Source: Anastatus disparis (taxonomy: Eukaryota > Arthropoda > Insecta > Hymenoptera > Eupelmidae). Taken from it: a DNA stretch of 64,000 nt. The stretch lies in the NCBI GenBank assembly GCA_017163975.1, contig JAFFSR010000244.1:12463501-12527500 (forward strand), given 5' to 3'. Both the position numbers and the translations under genes were made by a program. Below are positions 25,601 to 38,131 of the stretch, piece by piece; position 1 is the first letter of the stretch; every line of letters starts with the position of its first letter. Under the pieces are notes generated by a model, which was not told the origin of the DNA, ran no database searches, and saw only the letters and a list, made by a program, of their open reading frames with translations.

Positions 25601-28600
25601 CTCGCGTGCTTTTAATTAAGTTCGCCTAGAGCCTTTCTGTCTTTCTCATTTTCAGGCCCTTTTCGTCCACGAGAAAGAGAAAGAGAAAGGACAGAGAGCG
25701 AAAGAGTAAAAGCCTTTATTCTAATCCGCGAAACGTACAGGCGCACCAACCCTTAGAACTTGTATTCTTCATGCTTGTGCTTTCTATAGGCGAAGGGTTG
25801 TAAATAAGAAAAGTCATTGGAAATTTCATTCAAGGATTTTCTTGATAATATATTTTGTCAAATAAATTTGATGTTTGGAGATTGAAGGATTATTTTTATA
25901 CTTTTTCAGCTATCTTTCTTTTTAGTTTATGTAATAATTTCTTTTAGTGTTTAAAAAACTAAAGTAGTATCACAAATATTTTTTGTGCGTATGGATTTAA
26001 AAAAAAAAAGTTTTTAAGAACAATAGATAAAAAATTTCACTGTTTCAAAATTTCAAAATAAAATCTAGCTCAGGAAAGTCGAAATACAATATCTAAAAAT
26101 TAGAAAAAAAGACTCAAAAGTTTCATATAAACTCCTATCTCTCTCTCTTTTTTGTAGATAACAAGACAAACGAAAAGATAAGCTCGCAAGTGAAACAAGA
26201 CTGACAGCAGCAGCAGGCCGTAAATGTTAGGCAGCAATTCATTAATGTCGGTAAAAGTATAACTTAACTTACAAGTATATAAGGTACAATACACGCATGC
26301 ATTTTAGCACGTGCGACAATTATTGCTCAGTCGGCGGGGGCTGACTCTGGAATTTATACGAGAGAGATCATAGAGAGGTTGTAAACAGTTTCGCGTACAT
26401 GTAACGCGGCATAATGTAAAACGCGTTAATTAGTCTGAGAGCAACGACGACAAGATATGTAGAATTACACTGGGTGTTATAAAGTTTTTTCTTTTTTTTA
26501 ACACAAACATAAACTCTTGGATATTTTAAAGTTTTTTTTTACAATTCATTATTTAGAAAAATTTTAACTAAATTTTATATTATTTTATAATATTGAGTTA
26601 AAAATAAATTAATACTAGTTTAAAATAATTTTTTAAATTTAATTTTGAACAAAGATAAAAGAAATATTTAATCATTATCGTATTAATATAAACTAATACA
26701 TTTTAATAAATAATATTATTTAAAATAAATGTTTCCTTCCAATTGGGATCACAATATCTTTTCAATCCATAAAGAAAAAGTATCAACTATTAATTGAGAG
26801 GCTAATTATTGAAACAATCCAGATTAATGTAATTTCACGTGAATCTCTGCAGAATAGAGGTTTATTCTAATAGCGCAAATGTATTTCTTAAAATATTTCA
26901 AATCCTATAAATTAAATAAATAACACTCTCATCTATCATCGTATTATACATAAACAAACTCGATTCGAATATCGATTATTCATAACACTAGAATCTTCTC
27001 ATTTTTCTCAACGAAAACATTCGACTTATTATTAATAAACATTTTAATATCAATATTCTTCTTTTAACATTTGCACAATCAAATAACGTTATAGACACGA
27101 GCCGATTGTTTGTTTATGCAAAAAGAAAAAGAAGAAGAGAAAAAAAAAATTGAAAGAGAGACGCAGTTGTTCCAGGTGTTCGTATGCGCGCGAGATTTCG
27201 CACATTGCAGTGACATAACGCTTAGAAGCGACAGTATACATATACCATTTTTTTTTCTTTTTAATACAAGACAGATATGCACATACTTCCCCTTGTTCGA
27301 GTTGTTTCAGGTGTGCGGAGCTTATTGTAAACGCAAGAGAGAATAAGGCATATGAGGTTTTTGTCAATTGGCGCGTCGATTTTTTTTTCTTCAACGATCA
27401 TCAACGATGATTCAAATTTATAAGTTGTGAAAGGTGATGAAGGTTTGACTAATAATTGGATATTATATTTATAAAACAATCATTTAAAACGCAGTTGATT
27501 TACATAGCAATCGTAAGCTGTTTTAGAAATATAGAGTTGAATTATATACGTTAGAAATAATATTGATAAAAATCATAATACACTATTGTAATATCTTCAA
27601 TATTTTAAATTAGCTTAATATTATTAAAAAAGCGGTTAAAGATTACTTAAGTATGGTTATAAAAACATGTTCACAAAGCTCACACAATATGTGATTAATT
27701 TATTCAAATAATAATTCAAGCAAATATTAAAATAACAATATTTTTACTAATATTCACATCTATTAAAATACAATACAAATAAAATTAAAGGTAAAAAATA
27801 AGTTACATGAAACTTTGAGTTTTTTGTCTAGTCATATAATTATTCTAATGACAGGAAAAATTCCAAGTTAGAAAATAATTGCTCGACCTAAAGTATAATA
27901 AAAGGGATAGCACCGCTCATTAGGGTTGATCACAAAATATGCACCTGCAAACTAATACACGCTAACGAAAAATATTTCGACGCTAGAATTATTCTGAGTA
28001 CACAAGTCCACTCTAAATTGCATTCTACACTTGCGAGTGTCGAAAAATAGGGTTTAATACAAAAAGCATTTCTCGACTAATATAATTGTCATTCTTGTTT
28101 TGCTCTAGTGATAAATTTGATGGTTATCTAAAAATAAACCTTCCGAATCAATACAAAAATATAATAATAAAGTAATTTTGTAAAAAAAAAGTAGATGAGT
28201 GACAAAACTCAAATGCTTTACCTTATGTTCAAAACTTTTTTTTAGAAAAGCAGTGATTGTTAAGCATTGATTAAATGATACTTATGCGTATGCTTGAATA
28301 TTGAAATATGTAGTATCTTATTTGTTATTTTTTCTAATTATATTTAAATGATGTTTTACAAAATTTAAATTAACAAGTTTACATGAAATATGCAAGTTTT
28401 CACTTTCCACCTTTAATAATTATATCGGATTAATAGTTAAAAATTGATTTTGCAAGTAAAATCAATATTCAATTATCTCAGAATAAAATTTGATTTAACA
28501 TTAATCAAAGACTTAGCATAGAAATGTTTAAAAAGCCCCCGAAAATTCCAAGACATATTGCATTACAATCTGGCCGTTTTACCTCACCCTTTTAAGATGC

Positions 28601-30136
28601 ATTATTGAATCTTGGAAATCTCTTACGGCTCTGCGTGTATACGCAAATCCAATTTGGTACGAAAGCTCTCTCTCTTTCTCCCTTACTCTAAAACTGATAC
28701 TACAGTCTTTTGTATACGTGTATATGCATAGATATATATGCGTGTCTGTGTATATCTTGAAGTTTGATGCTGGGAAGCGCAAGAGGACGATTAGCCTTCA
28801 TTATTCAAGCGCGCTAACTTCGTTGAGTCAAGGGTGCGGTATAAACAGTCACAATGGACAAGAATTTAGTTTACGTTGTTACGTTTCTGATAGCTTTGAA
28901 TTTTTCTTTTTTTTAAGTTTTAATAAAAGTTTTATATATTTTTAAATTTTATTGTTTTTAATTCTACGATTGATTTTTTTTTTATAATTGAACAATAAAT
29001 TTACTTTAAGATAATATTTAACATGTTATTTTACAATAAAAATTTGTATTATTTAATACTTTTCTGCATATCGAATTACAAATTTTATCTATAATTAAAT
29101 GTTTATTAGATAGTAAAAAAATCAGTCATAAGCAGAGAATAATTTTGCCTTAAAATATACACGAATCCATTCAGCTTACCAGATACAGATTAACGCGAAA
29201 ACTTTTTTTCTTTTTACATCTCCGTTACACGAGACTTTCCGAGTACGTAAACTGCTACCACCGCAAGCAAATGTCAAAGAAACACACAAGTTCTAAATTG
29301 AATTAAAATTCATACATCTCCATAATCCAGCGCTAAAAAGAAAACAAAAAAAGAGAGAAGACAGAAAAAAACGAGATAGCTTGTGTACCAAGAAAAGAAG
29401 TAAAAAACATTTTTTTTATCCACATTACAAATGTACATATTCTTGATTACGCAGAGCGTGAAGGTAGGGATTTTTTTTACCCTTCGTGGATTTTTATGCC
29501 TTGGCCAGCTGTCTTTCTTTTTGTCGACGAAAATTTTTTTCAATTACGCTCGGCGAATTTTACTGTGTACGATCAGTTACTACAATACAACGTTTACATG
29601 CGGAATTGTCTAATGCCAAGAAATTTGTAGATCGAGCTTGAGAAAAATGGGAATGAAGACTGAAGTGATTTGCATTTACTTTTTACTTTTTTAAAAGTAT
29701 TATTCGTTTTTTACAAGAAGAAAATCTATTATAAACACAAATGTTTAATTTTTGCCGATTGAAGATTTAATGCAGCTAGAAGATTTATTTATCATTGGAT
29801 TATATCAATAAACAACAATAAATTTATATTAAATTCTGCAAAACATCGTATGAATAAAGCTAATAAAAATCTATGTAAAATTAATAATTTAAAAATAGGA
29901 ACAAATATATTTAACGCAATATAGATATGTGTACTTATTTGTAAGTGTACGAAAAATAGTATACAGTTTAAAAAGCAGACGGTGTATCTAAAAATAAGAT
30001 CGAATTTAAACTAGATCGTAATTTTTACATTATTTAACATAAAAAAAATTACGTTTATACATCGCCTATCATATATTTTTATTCTCATAATTACTATTTA
30101 CAGGAAAAATTTCAGTTGAAAGCAGATGACTAAGCC

Positions 30137-30186
30137 TTTCAACTAAAAATTAGCCTAAATTCGCCTAGTTTCAACTAAAAATTAGT
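30137..30186 (+). repeat. Two-copy direct repeat, period 32
   Basis: TTTCAACTAAAAATTAG occurs at 30137 and 30169. The first copy also forms the right arm of a 9-bp inverted repeat with AGTTGAAAG about 20 bp upstream. Confidence 0.7.
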
Positions 30187-30688
30187 CTATATACATTAAC
30201 TTTTTAATCCTTTAGCATATATTACTAGTTTAACTTTGAAAATTGGGCACGTAAGTCTAATTTAAATAAACAGATATGTGACTATCAAATTTAAATGTGT
30301 CCTAAAAAATGAATGAATTAGTAAATTTGCGCATTTGCTCGACTATATGCTTTATTTATTATTTAAAAATCGAGCAGTATGATTTTTCTAGAACGAACGA
30401 TTAGTAACAAACCTTTAACAACAAATTTTAAATAAATTCCAAATGTAAATACGAAATTTTATTTTTTTCATTATATGTTTTTACAACGTCGTTCTATCGA
30501 GCTGTTTGTACAAAAAACGGTACATTGTTTTATCTTCTTAAAAAAAAGAAATAGAATAAACAGTTGTTCTTTATTAATTTTGCCTTCGTAAAAGCTATTT
30601 TGGTGAAAACATGTTTTTGCCTCTAAAAAGAGTTCTGAGTCAGTTTACACAATAAACGTATACATATATATTTTTATAATATACATTG

Positions 30689-30709
30689 AAAGCCCCACGG
30701 GCGGGCTTT
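30689..30709. repeat. Short inverted repeat in TATA-rich flanks
   Basis: AAAGCCC and GGGCTTT flank a seven-base loop, with TATATA tracts on both sides. Confidence 0.55.
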
Positions 30710-32813
30710 ATATATATATCGTTTTTGCTTACACATCTTTGAAATAAACACGTCATGTGCCTGCGTACCCGCATTTTTTTACTACATATTGATTTATTAG
30801 TTTTTTTAAATATTCATTGCTATTTCAAATTATTTTTGTTTTTTTCGTAGTTTTCAACTATTTTGCAAAAATTCAAAATTTTACGAAGACGATTATTTTT
30901 TTTTGATTTTCTAATAAAAGTAATAAGCGGAAGTCAATGTAAATAGCTAAAATTAAAGCTATCAATTAAAACATAGCTATTTTGAGTTGTTATTTTAGCT
31001 GCTTTCAGTTTTTTGTATATTATAATAGTTTTTATATGGATTTTCATTTGTTTAAAATTATTTCACATTTAATTATGCACCTATTAAAATATCTAAATAT
31101 CTTTTATAATTTTTTATAGTGAGTAACTGTGATAATTTTCAAAACACATCTGAAATATATTGTAAAGAAAGCACGAGAGCATCACGAAATAGAAAAATCT
31201 CATCTGAATTATAAGAGGGTAGTAAAGCTTGTTTCTCATTTGAAAAGCTCTAAAGTTCAAAACATTGCGTATATACATATACTTTTCCGACAACGTCTTA
31301 CCTCACGACTTTGGCTATATAACCCAAACCCTTTCCGCGTCTCTCTCAACTTTCGAATTTCCTTCGCTTTCCTTTTAAATTATTAACAGTGTCAAGCTAA
31401 GTACTGCCAATATACTATATAAGACTATATCCTAGACTGTAACTAGTCCGAAAGTCAAAGTTGTTTAGCTATGCACACGACAAGAGTTTACTTCTATTCT
31501 TGGGGATTGTTGTTCTACAAGTTTGAGTTTCGGAGGATAATGTTATAATTGTCATACCTGCTTTTCAGTTTCGATGAAAACAGTAAGAGTATTATTAGTT
31601 TTTAAATAATCTGAGAAATGGGATTTTTAATCAAATTTTTGCTTTTTTTAAATTATTTGTTTATTATCTGTATATTTAAATGATGATTTAAAATTATTTT
31701 AGATTTTTCTTAAGGTGATGTAATAGGTGTAGTTTCATACATAGTCACCGACATTGCCGTTTCCCGGATCTTTCATCTTTGTTTAAAAATGTTTTGTAAT
31801 TTCATTGGGTCATGCATTTTATATGTTAAAGTAGAAGAGTATAATATAATTAAGATATTTTCAAAACTTTTGGATTCAAAATAAAAGATTTGGAAAATTG
31901 TAATGTCGGTATTTTACACCCCCTTAAGATGAAAAATCTTCTTTCTTTAATTCAATTATCTTTATTATTTATATTAACGATGATGTTATTCATAAAAGAT
32001 AAGTTGACATTTCACAATGCACATTTTTGTTTATTTTCTTAAATTACCAATTTATCTTCTTCATACAACTTTTCATTAATACTAAATTCAAGTTTCACCT
32101 GAATTGCACTTCAAGAAGGAATTAAAAATTCTCAAAAAAAAGAAGAAACGATGAGACAACCATACAGTATCTCAACTTCAAGAAACATTATACATAATCC
32201 TTAAATCAACATTACACGTACATTAAAAAAAGAAAGACTCGAATATCATTGATATACCTTCAATTCTAGGTATAATCAGCTGACGATTATGTCAAAGCTC
32301 TCATCATCATCCTCATCATCGCTGCCTCTTTTGTAATTATCTTTTAACGAACGAGTAAAACGTATATCAATTGCTCGTGCGCACGTGTGTGTAATAAAAT
32401 GTAAAGAAAGAAAAAAAGGAGACTAGAAGAAGAGTATAACTGATAAAACTTAGTGCGTGTGTCTGCTATATTTAGTATGATAAGAAGGAAAGAGAAAGGA
32501 GTGCACACACGCCGAGTCTGATTTCAAGCTTTTTTTTTTTTTTAACAACGAGTTAGAATGCGTGTTAACACGTTAGGAAAGAGAAAGGGATATACAGATT
32601 ACAAATGTGGAGAAATTGTTTAATGATATTGTCGTTGATGATTAATGTTTCGCTTTTTTTCTTCGGAGGTGAAAAAAAATTGCTAGATAGATACTATTAC
32701 GATGTATGACAAGTAAAATAAGAGGAAATTTACAAGCGAACTTTATAGCATGCATTATTAATTATTAATATAATTAATAAATTGAGATTGCGATTTTGCT
32801 GGGTAATAGATGT

Positions 32814-33032
32814 ACTGTCAAAAATGACATGAAATTTAATGCGGTAAAATAAAACGATTTAAGGTATTACAGTAATTATGCCGTAAAATACATGAAACTT
32901 AATGCAGTTTGCATAGAAATTAATGCAATTTTAATGCAGATGTATACATGATTTGCATTTAATGTACTGACTTGAAAATTGATAGTTACTTCCATTACAT
33001 GTAATGGAAGCAACTATCACTTTTCTAACAGT
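32814..33032. mobile_element. MITE-like element with a long palindrome
   Basis: The ends are related inverted repeats: left ACTGTCAAAAATGACAT, right (reverse-complemented) ACTGTTAGAAAAGTGATA. The right third holds a 38-nt near-perfect palindrome at 32981-33018 (arms GATAGTTRCTTCCATTACAT, one mismatch). The interior repeats the words TTAATGCA and AAATTTAATGC several times. There is no open reading frame. Size, terminal inverted repeats and lack of coding capacity fit a non-autonomous DNA transposon. I could not fix the target duplication, so superfamily is not assigned. Confidence 0.55.
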
Positions 33033-35458
33033 GTATCTATTAATTGTTTGTAATTGATTTTTATTAATATCATTCTAATAATGTAATTTATAAATTGTGT
33101 ATTTGCATTTTATCACCTTTATAATTTTACTCTGCGAACTTTTTTTTAAATAATAAATAAATAAATACATATGTAATAAGTTAGATAAATTGAAAATAAA
33201 CTTTTTTAAGAATTTTAACATTATTCTTTTCATGAATTATATATATACATATTGTTTTTGAATGAAATATGTAAAAATACATTTTTTAAGTGATTTTCAC
33301 AGATCAAACAATTCGGTATAATTCATAATCTTCAATAAAAAAGAATAAAAAAATTTCTTTATTTTATATTTCTCTTTGAAAGTTTATATTTTTATGTTAA
33401 AATAGTTAAAAGGAACCATGTAAAAATAAAAAAATTTTTGTTTTACACCGAAACAACAACATTTTATATCATACGCATAATCCATTATTCTTTACGCTTA
33501 AAAATGTAAATTCACAATATGTTATATGAATTTAATTTATATTATACGATTAGATATTTCTAAAATTTTAAACATTTTTCAAAGAAATGAATACCTGCAC
33601 TAAGCACAGCGAAATCATCAAACTGAAAATAATTATTGTTCGAAAGCTTAGCTTGGAATATGCATGTTTTCATGTCAACTTAAAATATTCAAAATTTGAA
33701 TCTACTTAGATTGGGAATTTCCCGAAAGAACTTTAACCTATATGTAAATTATGATCCTCAACATTAGAGTTCATTGAAATATTAAGCCAAAATCATATTA
33801 CGGTTTGTACCCCACTTATACCTACATTGATCGGTTACCCGTCGTTTAGTGCGTTACCTGTGCATCCTCATTTTTAGTTTAAGTTACACATTCTATATTC
33901 TTGTCCAGTTCCTAATTAACTATTACCGTAAATTTCAATTGTAATTGTGAGAGTTTTATTTAATTACAATAAAGCATTTTGTAAAATTAAGATCCTAACT
34001 GAAAATAATATTGTTTGTATAGAGTAAAAAGTTTTTCATTTCTTGAAATTATTTTGTGTTTTTTGCAACCAATAACTATCCGATACATATACCCACAAAA
34101 GAAAAAATTAAAAATTGTCTTAAAAAATAGACTATTTAAAAATATCAGTATACTGTAATAAGCTGTACAATTTTGCTTGAATTAAAATGTATATTTTTAC
34201 TGCTGAATGAATTAAATTTGTTTTGTATTCGAATCTACTACAATAAAACTTTGATATATGCGTTCATAGAAAGATTGATTATCAAAAATACTTTTTGTTA
34301 AAAAATTCTGTAACTTGAAACAAACTAAAAGATACATTATCATCTCATCGAAATTTCATTTAAAAAGAGCCATTTTCAACTTTACGCATTATGAACAGGT
34401 GTAAATCGGTAATAAACTTTCATTTTTTCCCTTTCAATTCTAAACCTTTTTTTCCTTTCAATTCGTGGATAACACATATAACGTTTACCACTTCTATGTT
34501 CGTAAAGTCGAGCTGCTCGATTTCAAATTCAATTCGAAATCCCATGACGGTGAGATCGCAATATTCGCCTAGCGTTCCTCGAGAAGAAGAAAAAAAAGAA
34601 AAAAAAAATGTGCGTATGAAAGAGAGAAACAAATGTTTTATAGCCTCCTAAAGCTCGAGACCTTTTTTTTTCGAGGTTAAAGAAAAGGCGCCACCACACG
34701 CGACGTTCATGTACGCGCATACCAACGAAATGCAGCCTGGAATCGTCGTAATATGACCTAAGGGGTATATTATACTATGCGACACATCCTTTATTTTCGG
34801 CCCATATGACGAGATTTCATTTAAAAGGGCTTATAAGAAGAGTTTTATGCTTGTAGCAAATGACCTTTTTTCTTTTGCTTTTACCGGTACACCGGTTGCT
34901 TTACAAAAAGAACTTATAACGTTTGTTTCGTGTTTATTGGAGTTTTGCCTTTCTTTGCGCTATTCATGATGAATAATTCAGATGTTCAAATTCAAACTTT
35001 TAAATTTATATTTGATAATAATATTGGAACTTTTTAAAATCATAAATGGTAAAATAAAAATTCAAATAAAATTAAATCATTTTCTCTTTGTAAAAACCTT
35101 GAAAATACAATATACCATGAGATTAGTTCATAATTGTTACAGAATGTAACTTTACCGTAAAATCATTAGTATTATTTTTTAAAAGTATTTTATAGTTTAC
35201 TGTCAATAATATTTTTTTAAATGCATAGTTTCATCTTTTAAATGCATAATAATTTATATTGTAAATTTTCACATAGAAAAAAGCAGAGAGTCTTTCAAAT
35301 ATTTTACATCTGTTCTATTATTGTATTAAGAGAATAAAAGTCTTTTGATTTGCTCCAAATCCTAACAATTGGAAAATCATAATCTCTGAATACGATCTTG
35401 AATTTCAAGGTTTAAAATTTTCGAATTGTATAGAGAAAGAAAAGCACTTAATTAATAC
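33033..35458. other. Non-coding stretch downstream of the exon
   Basis: If the minus-strand exon at 35459-35593 belongs to a multi-exon gene, this is the start of its downstream intron. It is AT-rich, with no further exon that I can support. Open frames around 34391-34720 overlap on both strands across AG-rich simple sequence. Confidence 0.5.
35457..35458 (-). other. Splice donor (GT)
   Basis: On the minus strand the exon ends CAG and the intron begins GTATTA, a good match to the GT donor rule. Confidence 0.7.
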
Positions 35459-35593
35459 CTGATCATTTTCCTGTTGATCCTGGCCATAAGTAGGAGTGTC
35501 TCCATTTGGGGTCGTAGAGGCGGAGGGACGCTGGGACGTTGACAAGTTGATCGCGCCGTCTCCATCCGTGTCATGATCCATTATGCCATCATC
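35459..35593 (-). CDS. Coding exon of an unidentified regulatory gene (FoxP-like start is a tentative idea)
   Basis: This 135-bp minus-strand exon keeps phase 0 across 45 codons. The upstream side is a convincing acceptor (TTTGTTTCTTCTAG then G) with a TTAAC branch-point-like site about 30 bp before it. The downstream side is a donor (CAG|GTATTA). Codon 5 is ATG (35579-35581) in a good context (A at -3, G at +4), and the codon just before the exon in the genome is TAG, so translation probably starts here. The peptide begins DDGIMDHDTDGDGAINLSTS. It continues as a Ser/Thr/Pro/Gln/Asn/Asp-rich, probably disordered segment ending QENDQ. Codons are much more GC-rich than the surroundings. Unspliced, the frame runs only 17 more codons to a TGA. 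A low-complexity acidic N terminus with an INLS motif suits a transcription regulator; FoxP is my best guess from memory but is unverified. A resemblance to an EF-hand loop is discussed in the findings. Confidence 0.75.
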
Positions 35594-35595
35594 CT
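35594..35595 (-). other. Splice acceptor (AG)
   Basis: On the minus strand a T-rich run (TTTGTTTCTTCT) precedes AG and the exon starts with G. A TTAAC branch-point-like site lies about 30 bp upstream. Confidence 0.72.
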
Positions 35596-37239
35596 AGAAG
35601 AAACAAATATTCAGATTGTTAATCTTTACTGATTATTATATGTAGGTTTTTAAAATATTTACGGCATATAAAGAAAATTTAAATCGCTAAACATCCGACG
35701 GAAGTTTGATTATAATATATTACTTATGAGTTAAATGTACTATATATACATATAACTAAAATGATGGTTGCTCATTTTTCATGGCCGTTTATTTTGGGAT
35801 ATTTTAGCGATACACGTGGTTCATTGCTTGTAGCTAAGAAATTACAAAATTTGCAAATTTTAATTTAACTTTAAAAAAATAATTTTCATACTAAAAAATT
35901 TAAATAATTAACAAATTTTTTTCGCTTGCTTAAGATAATCAAACTGTTAACTGATTTGAGCACTTATTCAAAATTACTACTCTAAACCTTATAAATCATT
36001 TTAGTAAATTACTCAAAAAACTTATTGATTTTTTTAACCCGGCTAATCTCATATGGTTTAGGAAAATTCCTTTTGTGCCGGTTAATAATACACGTATAGA
36101 ACAATATTTATGTGTTGATAAATATTGAATTCTCGAGAAATGGGATAATAACGAATTTATTTATAATTTGTTTTAAATTAATGTGTTGCTTGATTTATGG
36201 TGTGACAATAAGACGATTGATGTGTGTACACGATTAATTTTGTATAATGTTCATTTCACGAACGTGCTCTGGAAATTTCCCATTTGCGGCTCTTTATCTT
36301 TCTATTTAAAACTTCTTCTTTTTTTTGGGGGACAAAAATTAATGTATTGAATTGAGATAAAAAATTAATACCAACATTTAAAGTAACCTTGCGAAGAAAA
36401 AACTGTATAATAAACTAACTCAGCAAATATTTGTTGCAACGCATAAGTTCTTTGTAACGAAATCAATGAAATGGTGATAGAGTTTATTTTTATGTTAATT
36501 GATACAATTTAATTGAACAAATTTATCATTCAATATATTAAGTAATTGATTTGAATTTTGGAGTTAAAAAAGATAAATTTTAAAATTTCTCAATAAAATT
36601 TTTAAGTTCAACAAATAAAATTTTTAATTAATCTTCTGAAAATATGTTTAATTAGATAGTCTGATTTCTATGCACATTTCAATATTTGACTACTTCAATA
36701 TATCAAGAACTCGCGGAACTTGTTTCCGAAAAATTTTAAGGGGGATCAGTACCAATTATTCAGTACACGCATAAATAGTATTAGCGGGTCGAGTGAATAT
36801 ACCCATAAAAAATTTAGGACCTTAAAAAATAGGAAAAAATGTAATAAATCATGCAACTAACACTTATAATGATAGATTTGAAGTTTTCACAAAGAGTAAT
36901 GTGAATAGTCATGGGTTGTGATCGAAGGCCGTGCACAATGTCAAATTTAAAAATTCACTTTTAACACTTTTTTAGTTTTCAACATAACAATGCATAAACT
37001 TGATCACTTTTAACTGTCATAAAAACTTATGTATTATTATACATAAAAAAAAATAAATTAAAAACCACTGAACTTTAATATCTCGACACAGTCTGAAATC
37101 CAAGAAAATTAATAATTAGTCAATAGTGATAAAAAATTACCACTAAATCTTTTTAACACTCCACCACATCTTATCTTACAATTTTTGAAATTTCTTTCTT
37201 GTCATGAAAGGATGCAATTCCTCTTTAACACCTTAATTT
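35596..37239. other. Upstream intron or 5' flank of the exon
   Basis: AT-rich non-coding DNA on the 5' side of the minus-strand exon. I find no further exon and no clear promoter in it. Confidence 0.5.
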
Positions 37240-37240
37240 A

Positions 37241-37271
37241 TTTTTTTTTTTTGCAAAAAAAAAAAAAAAAA
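37241..37271. repeat. Homopolymer palindrome T12-GC-A17
   Basis: A run of 12 T is followed by GC and 17 A, giving a perfect self-complementary arm pair of 12 bp with almost no loop. Confidence 0.85.
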
Positions 37272-37280
37272 CTGGACACC

Positions 37281-37500
37281 TTACGCACAGTGTTGCGTTT
37301 GCGCTAGAACCGTCACGTGACCTCGTGCAGAACCACTTAAAGGTCCATTCACATTCCGTTAAATTAAGAAAAACTTTTTTTATTCAAAGGGTAAATTATG
37401 GAAAATCTTGTTAATTTTTGCTGGTATATGTTGTAATTAAAATATAATGAAATTGGTGAGTAACACGTGAGTGCGCGCCGCGACGGAGTAACAAGAACTA
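37281..37500. promoter_or_regulatory. CpG-richer patch with two CACGTG E-boxes
   Basis: This patch is richer in CpG than its surroundings. It carries CACGTG at 37314-37319, inside the 10-bp palindrome GTCACGTGAC, and again at 37464-37469, followed by a GTGCGCGCCGCGACGG block. It lies about 1.7 kb on the 5' side of the minus-strand exon, so it could be a promoter or enhancer. bHLH/bHLH-ZIP factors bind CACGTG in general. There is no transcript evidence, and other single CACGTG sites occur elsewhere in the window. Confidence 0.25.
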
Positions 37501-37715
37501 AAAGCGGCTGTGCTCTTTTAACACACACAAAGTAGTAAGTTTGTACGAACGGCGGGTCTCTCTGTGCCTTTACCCATTTGAAAAAGAAAAAGAGAAGGAT
37601 GGATGGGATATATAGTGCGGTGGGGCTGTGTGTTGCTTATTGTGTAAATATAAACAAATATCGTTGAAACCAACCAACAGGCCTGCTTTTAACCTTCCCT
37701 CCTTTTTCCTCATCC

Positions 37716-37760
37716 CCCTCTCTATCTATCCATCTCTCTCTCTCTCTTTCTTTCTCTTTT
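37716..37760. repeat. (CT)n-rich tract
   Basis: CTATCTATC units lead into a CT run with CTTT interruptions. Confidence 0.8.
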
Positions 37761-37834
37761 CTACTCTTTCAATATATCGCGCCCCTTCTTCGTGTTCCTT
37801 TCCAACGAGTGCTTATGTACACATTGGCATATAT

Positions 37835-37862
37835 ACACATACGCACGCACACACACACATAT
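37835..37862. repeat. (CA)n-rich tract
   Basis: CACATACGCACGC leads into about six CA units, followed by TATGTATATA alternating purine-pyrimidine sequence. Confidence 0.78.
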
Positions 37863-38120
37863 GTATATAATATCTACATACACGTACGTTCCATATACAC
37901 ACGTGCGCGCACTCGTCGTCTTACGTTTCTTCTTTTTTATGCTTTTTTAGAGGCTCGTCAATGACCGAGCGCCTAAGCATAGTATGTATAAATACTCGTG
38001 TACACCTTGGAGAAAAAATAAAAAAAAAATTACGCCATCTTCGACTTCTCTTTCTTTTTTATCCTTAGCTTCGTTTACTCAAGTCTTTTTTTCTTTTACT
38101 GATCAAATGAGCGAAGGTTA

Positions 38121-38131
38121 GGATTCGAACC
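38121..38131 (-). other. Isolated B-box-like site
   Basis: On the minus strand this reads GGTTCGAATCC, a perfect match to the Pol III B-box consensus. No A box is seen upstream, and no SINE body follows. A GC-rich block (GGGGCGCACCGG) adjoins it. It may be a decayed tRNA or SINE fragment, or a lone TFIIIC site. Confidence 0.35.

Larger units (their letters stand above)
22659..32813. other. Long gene-poor AT-rich stretch
   Basis: No coding region or RNA gene is supported. It contains AT-rich sequence, poly-A/T runs, scattered TATATA tracts (near 23750 and 30660), a 32-bp-period direct repeat at 30137-30186 and a small hairpin at 30689-30709. The open frames present are short and dominated by Phe, Leu, Lys and Ser. 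Confidence 0.5.

Noticed and set aside
35537..35575. Calling the exon a calcium-binding EF-hand protein
   Set aside because: Position 12 of the loop is Thr, and a disordered Ser/Thr/Pro-rich segment replaces the exit helix. The likeness is noted only as a finding.
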